A DNA stretch of 64,000 nucleotides from Gigantopelta aegis (taxonomy: Eukaryota; Mollusca; Gastropoda; Neomphalida; Peltospiridae): positions 81,936,124-82,000,123 of the forward strand of contig NC_054702.1 of NCBI RefSeq assembly GCF_016097555.1, in the 5' to 3' direction. A program made the position numbers and the translations under genes. A model generated the notes under the pieces. The model saw only the letters and a list, made by a program, of their open reading frames with translations. It searched no databases and was not told the origin of the DNA. Shown in pieces: positions 49,101-64,000 of this stretch (its first letter is position 1; every line of letters begins with the position of its first letter).

Positions 49101-50482
49101 TAGTTTAAAGAACCCCTCCCCTCACACCATCCCAGTTCCTACGTCGCCTGATGTATTTTATATTAATAAGTACAAAGACTAGCCTACACAATGATATTGT
49201 CGACTGAACATATTAGTTATAAAGTGCTTTGGTGTGTGTGTGTGTGGAGGGGGGGGGGACACTGCTTTTTTGCAAATTTGTGAAATTGGCCTCTGTAATA
49301 TCCATTGACGTGTCATGTTTACATCTATGCTGATGAAATATTAAAAGGTCCATTTGCTTCAGTTTACATTTAAAAAATGCTTGTTGTATGCTATATATGG
49401 CATTGTTGTTGTCCTTGTTATTAAAATAATGCGTATTTTGTTATTAAAATGTTTTAAAATAATGCGTGTTTTGTGCTTTTTTAAACAGGTTTTAACATAA
49501 CATATCGATGTCTGTTCTCGTTACAGCCAGTTTAGGGCAAAATACATGCAATTTTCTGCGGTCTGCCATTTTGTTTTTTTTATGGAATACTCTTATAGAG
49601 TGGTGAAAGACTCTAAAATATTAATATAAAATCAATGATCTCTAGTGGTATCTTTAAACAATCAAATAATATTAATAATAATAAAATAATATGACATCAT
49701 CACATTTGCATTTATATCATAACATGTTATTACATTCAACGGTTGTTAGATTAAGTCATATCCTTTCACCCCTCTTGTAGAATATTCTATAAAAAGTCAA
49801 AATGGAAGCCGGCACAAAATTACATGCTTTTTGCCCTATGCGATCTCAGCGAAGTCGATACAGGTGACATGGTTATCATCTAGTATGTGGAATCCATGCC
49901 ATTGTTTTTTTCAAGATTTCTGTCTGGACAAAATGTGGGTAAAATCTAACGAAAAATAAATTTGTTGTAGTTGTCCACATTTTGTTTCGGACCACCCCAA
50001 TACATAGGGGCGAAACGACTCATAATGGAGGACGAAACGACTCATTCTAAGGGTGAAATGACTCGGGGCGAACGACTCGGGGGCGAATAGGAATAAGGGC
50101 GAAACGACCCGGATTCAATACTATCACTAACCCTAAACCTAAGACTGAATGCTGAAAGGTTCGGAAGTCTTGCCAAATTCAGAAATTGGTTAGGTGGGGG
50201 AAAAGAACGAACTCTTGCCTCATTTATGTCATTGATTATGATGATGATTATCATGAATCGGTGATTCAATTGATTGACAAAAACTACGAATAGAAAACTA
50301 CGCATTTGAAATATTATTCTCAGGCAAATGATATGTTTGTATGTTTTACCATATGCATAAATTCCTCTCAAAAGTTCTTCTCGAAGGCCCATATTATCAA
50401 ACGTCGGTGTAACTTCAACTTCTTCGCTCGTTTCGAATTCAACATTTCGTAAATCATCTTGCAACACACGCCGCGACGCCAT
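37189..50482 (-). CDS. EIF4A3: eIF4A3 (DDX48), DEAD-box RNA helicase of the exon junction complex, 11 exons
   Basis: The family's role is to clamp RNA in an ATP-dependent way as the core of the exon junction complex, marking spliced mRNA for export, translation and nonsense-mediated decay. Exons on the minus strand: 50350-50482 (ATG at 50482), 43381-43453, 42983-43112, 42561-42693, 41857-41937, 40504-40645, 39826-39964, 39396-39511, 38075-38182, 37629-37756, 37189-37205 (VADLI, stop TGA). The product is 399 aa against 411 in human. Motifs: Q motif [10 protein letters not shown] from 45; Walker A AQSGTGKT 70-77; PTREL 102-106; TPGR 151-154; DEAD 175-178; SAT 206-208; ARGID 326-330; HRIGRSGR 351-358. 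The N-terminal [19 protein letters not shown] and the C-terminal MPMNVADLI separate eIF4A3 from eIF4A1/2, although the Walker block reads AQAQSG as in eIF4A1. Exon 6 uses a weak donor (CG|GTCAGT). Intron 1 is 6.9 kb and full of transposons; intron 8 carries a minisatellite made from exon 8. Confidence 0.96.
38555..39395 (-). repeat. Minisatellite made from the 3' end of EIF4A3 exon 8 plus its splice donor (69-bp unit)
   Basis: Directly downstream of exon 8 (39396-39511) about 11 further copies of the exon's last 50 or so bases, followed by its 5' splice site, lie head to tail. A typical unit is 69 bp and reads [20 protein letters not shown], with variants (RYSAR, RYEAR, D/G changes). Most copies keep a donor-like CCAG|GTTAGT, and the last copy has GTGAGT at about 38555. 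The genuine exon copy is recognisable because it alone reads EFRSGAS, as in human. Long open frames across the array (for example 38562-39290) arise because the unit is a multiple of three; they are not separate genes. Unit lengths vary near both ends. Confidence 0.93.
40677..40959. mobile_element. TTAA-flanked MITE, ends AGGGACAGAC / AGGGACATAC, EIF4A3 intron 5
   Basis: 283 bp with TTAA on both sides (40673-40676, 40960-40963). The ends resemble the AGGGACATTCC family but the interior is different. It starts 32 bp upstream of exon 6, close to the acceptor. Confidence 0.72.
41037..41402 (-). mobile_element. SINE of the second family, full length, EIF4A3 intron 5
   Basis: Same structure as 9133-9515 with modest divergence. 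Flanking GGACCAA words near 41030 and 41404 may be its target duplication. Confidence 0.8.
42236..42312 (+). mobile_element. SINE 3' fragment
   Basis: AAATGTTTGACATCCAAAAC and TGTATTCTAGTGGTGTAA match the main-family 3' end. EIF4A3 intron 4. Confidence 0.6.
43537..43694. mobile_element. MITE with CAGGGAACATTTTGTT ends and 5-bp duplication, copy 1
   Basis: 158 bp, flanked by GTGTA on both sides (43532-43536, 43695-43699). It lies in EIF4A3 intron 1 close to exon 2. CAGGG ends with a 5-bp duplication suggest a hAT-related family. Confidence 0.78.
43920..44042 (-). mobile_element. SINE head fragment
   Basis: GGTGCACTGGCTGGAACAAG through ACTACTGGGATACATCCCG on the plus strand is the complement of the main-family head. 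EIF4A3 intron 1. Confidence 0.7.
44050..44180. mobile_element. hAT terminus-like fragment
   Basis: TAGGGATGGGACCGTTCGG followed by repeated CGGTTCGATTT words, a pattern typical of hAT element ends. I did not find a partner end. Confidence 0.4.
45221..45402. mobile_element. Palindromic MITE copy 1 (ends near TAATAAATACAGAACTTCAC)
   Basis: About 180 bp with long inverted arms: one half contains GCTTCCTATTTATTGCAC and the other GTGCAATAAATAGGAAGC. A second copy is at 52397-52575. This copy lies within the hAT-like element of EIF4A3 intron 1. Confidence 0.8.
45963..47204. mobile_element. Solo LTR of an LTR retrotransposon (1,242 bp, TG...CA, 5-bp duplication)
   Basis: The segment opens TGTCACGG and closes CCGTGACA and is flanked by a GTGCC duplication (45958-45962 and 47205-47209), which is what remains after recombination between two LTRs. 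It contains a tandem duplication of about 110 bp (about 46617-46728 and 46729-46838). The family is not identifiable without internal genes; a Gypsy-type origin is a guess. It lies inside the hAT-like element, so it is the younger of the two, and clean ends suggest moderate to young age. Confidence 0.82.
48877..50116. mobile_element. Mutator-like non-autonomous transposon with arrays of GTCGTTTCGCCC near both ends
   Basis: A 9-bp duplication AATACTATC (48868-48876, 50117-50125) flanks 1,240 bp. The ends share GGTCGTTTCGCCCTTATTCC. The left end carries four direct copies of a TCGTTTCGCCC word, and the right end carries about five in inverse orientation with varied spacing. The interior is AT-rich with no transposase seen. 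The 9-bp duplication fits Mutator-like elements; the superfamily call is inference. The right end lies 233 bp from EIF4A3 exon 1. Confidence 0.78.
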
Positions 50483-50985
50483 TTTCTCGATGTTTAATTT
50501 TCCTTCTAATTGCTTAGAGCACCCACTTTTTCACAAAAGCGATTTTATCTTTCGCTTAGATTCAGTAGCGATATATAATTATCACAACGATTTTAGATTG
50601 TTACGTTTTAATTTTGTTTGTTAGTAATATGGTTTTAAAATTAAAATTTTATTTTAGAAAAATAAAACGCCTATGAAATGTATCAAAGGCCTTCATCAAA
50701 TCAAAATAAATGTCCCCCCCCCCCCCCACCACCCACCAGTGAATTTGGCGAAACTCAAAATACGGAAGTCGTTAATACTAGTGCATTATTATGAATGATG
50801 TAGTTGTGGTGGCATATCCTTGCTGGATTCATTGCGAACCCAAAAGCCTACATATTATAAACAATTAACTGTATACTATATCACCATTACTATGACAAGT
50901 AAACCATAATTAACTATGGTTTGAGATCACTGGCTACATTGATGATTGTGTTATGATGTGATCATACATCCCATTTCATTTTGCT
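50483..50985. promoter_or_regulatory. Head-to-head promoter region between EIF4A3 and ALKBH6
   Basis: The start codons of EIF4A3 (minus) and ALKBH6 (plus) lie 503 bp apart with no transposon recognised between them, the usual arrangement of a shared bidirectional promoter of housekeeping genes. The interval contains a C-rich tract with CCACC repeats at about 50712-50738. I see no clear TATA box. That it drives both genes is inferred from spacing. Confidence 0.6.
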
Positions 50986-63041
<12,056 letters not shown>

Positions 63042-63043
63042 AA

Positions 63044-63049
63044 AATAAA
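63044..63049 (+). terminator. Poly(A) signal of ALKBH6
   Basis: AATAAA begins three bases after the TGA stop. If used, the 3' UTR would be only about 20-30 nt, unusually short for an animal gene. Confidence 0.6.
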
Positions 63050-63209
63050 GACTTTTCATTTTACAAATATTATTTCTGTTGAAAAAACAACAACATTGTT
63101 TTATTACATGTTGACTTCACCTGCTTTCTCAAATAAGAATGTCATAATTCTAGCACTACTCTTTAAGTTATTTACTAAAATATACTTTTATGTGTAAAGA
63201 CAGTTTCCA

Positions 63210-63301
63210 TCCCAACTGGTGGATTCCAGGTATCCCAGTTGGTGGATTCCAGGTATCCCAGTTGGTGGATTCCAGGTATCCCAGTTGGTGGATTCCAGGT
63301 T
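63210..63301. repeat. 23-bp tandem repeat, 4 copies, just after ALKBH6
   Basis: The unit is GGTATCCCAGTTGGTGGATTCCA. It lies about 170 bp downstream of the stop codon. Confidence 0.9.
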
Positions 63302-63823
63302 ATTGAAATTATAATCTAAGAATATCACAGACACACGATTCCAGACATAAGGTTGATTTCATGTCCTATACTAATGTTGCAATTATTAAATTGTTATACA
63401 GTAGAGATATAAACATGTCAAACCTCTTGGGGGTTTTGGGAGAGAAAGAATTGATTTTGATATTGGTAGCCAAATTACACAACTCTCATATATTGTCTCT
63501 GCTCAGGGATGGGGTGATAGGGGTGGGGATGGGGATGGGGTGATAGGGGTGTGGATGGGGTGATAGGGGTGTGGATGGGGTGATAGGGGTGTGGTGGGGA
63601 TGGGGAGATAGGGGTGGGGGCAGTATGTAGTTCAGTGGACCCCCTTTTTTTTTTTCTGTGCTATTTCTTAATAGTAGGAGCAGCATCTGATTTCTTCTTT
63701 CACTCTAGATAAAGAATCCTAATATCGTTATAGCTTACATTTGTACATGTATGTGTTGAGGTATTGTCTAACATACCTTCCTTTTTTCTATATCCTGCCC
63801 TGTCCATCCATCTGAAATGTTAA
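63302..63823. other. Downstream flank of ALKBH6
   Basis: Holds the G-rich array and a T run at about 63645-63655; nothing else recognised. Confidence 0.6.
63506..63620 (+). repeat. G-rich array (GGATGGGGTGATAGGGGTGT), potential G-quadruplex
   Basis: About 20 runs of three to five G on the plus strand in 115 bp. It lies 460-580 bp downstream of ALKBH6. Confidence 0.85.
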
Positions 63824-64000
63824 AGGATAAATATCCTCATAATATAAGCCACCATGAGTTTGCTGCCATGTTAAGATCTTTCAGACAAATGGAGCCAGTT
63901 TAAGGACTAAACATGCATATTAAATTCATTTTCTTGTTCAGAATATTAGTATCTGTATATGCAATGTGTTTCTCATCATCTTAATGTTTTCAGCAGCTAA
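63824..64000. mobile_element. TTAA-type MITE, AGGGACATTCC family, copy 3, cut by the window edge
   Basis: Contains the family's GAGTTTGCTGC, the CATATTAAATTCATTTTCTT stretch and ATGCAATGTGTTTCT in order. It is more diverged than copies 1 and 2 and runs off the end of the window. Confidence 0.65.

Overview
The window looks like a mollusc nuclear genome, probably a gastropod. It is AT-rich and intron-rich, and it is packed with tRNA-derived SINEs, small inverted-repeat (MITE-like) transposons and minisatellites. The mollusc call rests on my recognition of the main SINE family and is an inference. Only three host genes are supported, and all three are conserved eukaryotic proteins whose exons I joined by hand with GT/AG boundaries and matching phases.

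Layout. Bases 1-6044 hold SINE copies, a 43-bp minisatellite and a hAT-like element. Bases 6045-27677 (minus strand) hold a SIRT2-type NAD-dependent deacetylase with 14 coding exon positions. Its third position exists twice (23939-24094 and 22685-22846), apparently as mutually exclusive exons. A nearly whole Tc1-like transposon sits in its first coding intron. Bases 28600-37188 are intergenic: MITEs, a broken LINE, an unexplained GC-richer block at 30481-31715, and the probable 3' UTR of the next gene. Bases 37189-50482 (minus) hold EIF4A3, the DEAD-box core of the exon junction complex, in 11 exons. The 3' end of its exon 8, together with the 5' splice site, has been amplified into an array of about 11 extra copies in the next intron. 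Its 6.9-kb first intron contains transposons nested several levels deep, plus a Mutator-like element ending about 230 bp from exon 1. Bases 50986-63041 (plus) hold ALKBH6, an Fe(II)/2-oxoglutarate dioxygenase with 6 coding exons, head to head with EIF4A3 across a 503-bp shared promoter region. Its third intron carries two large satellites, one of which appears to derive from the body of the common SINE. The last kilobase holds a short tandem repeat, a G-rich array and the start of another MITE.

The three genes do not form a pathway. Their interest lies in gene structure: duplicated sirtuin exons around the NAD-binding loop, an exon-seeded array of splice donors in a splicing factor's own gene, and the way repeats arise from and land in one another.
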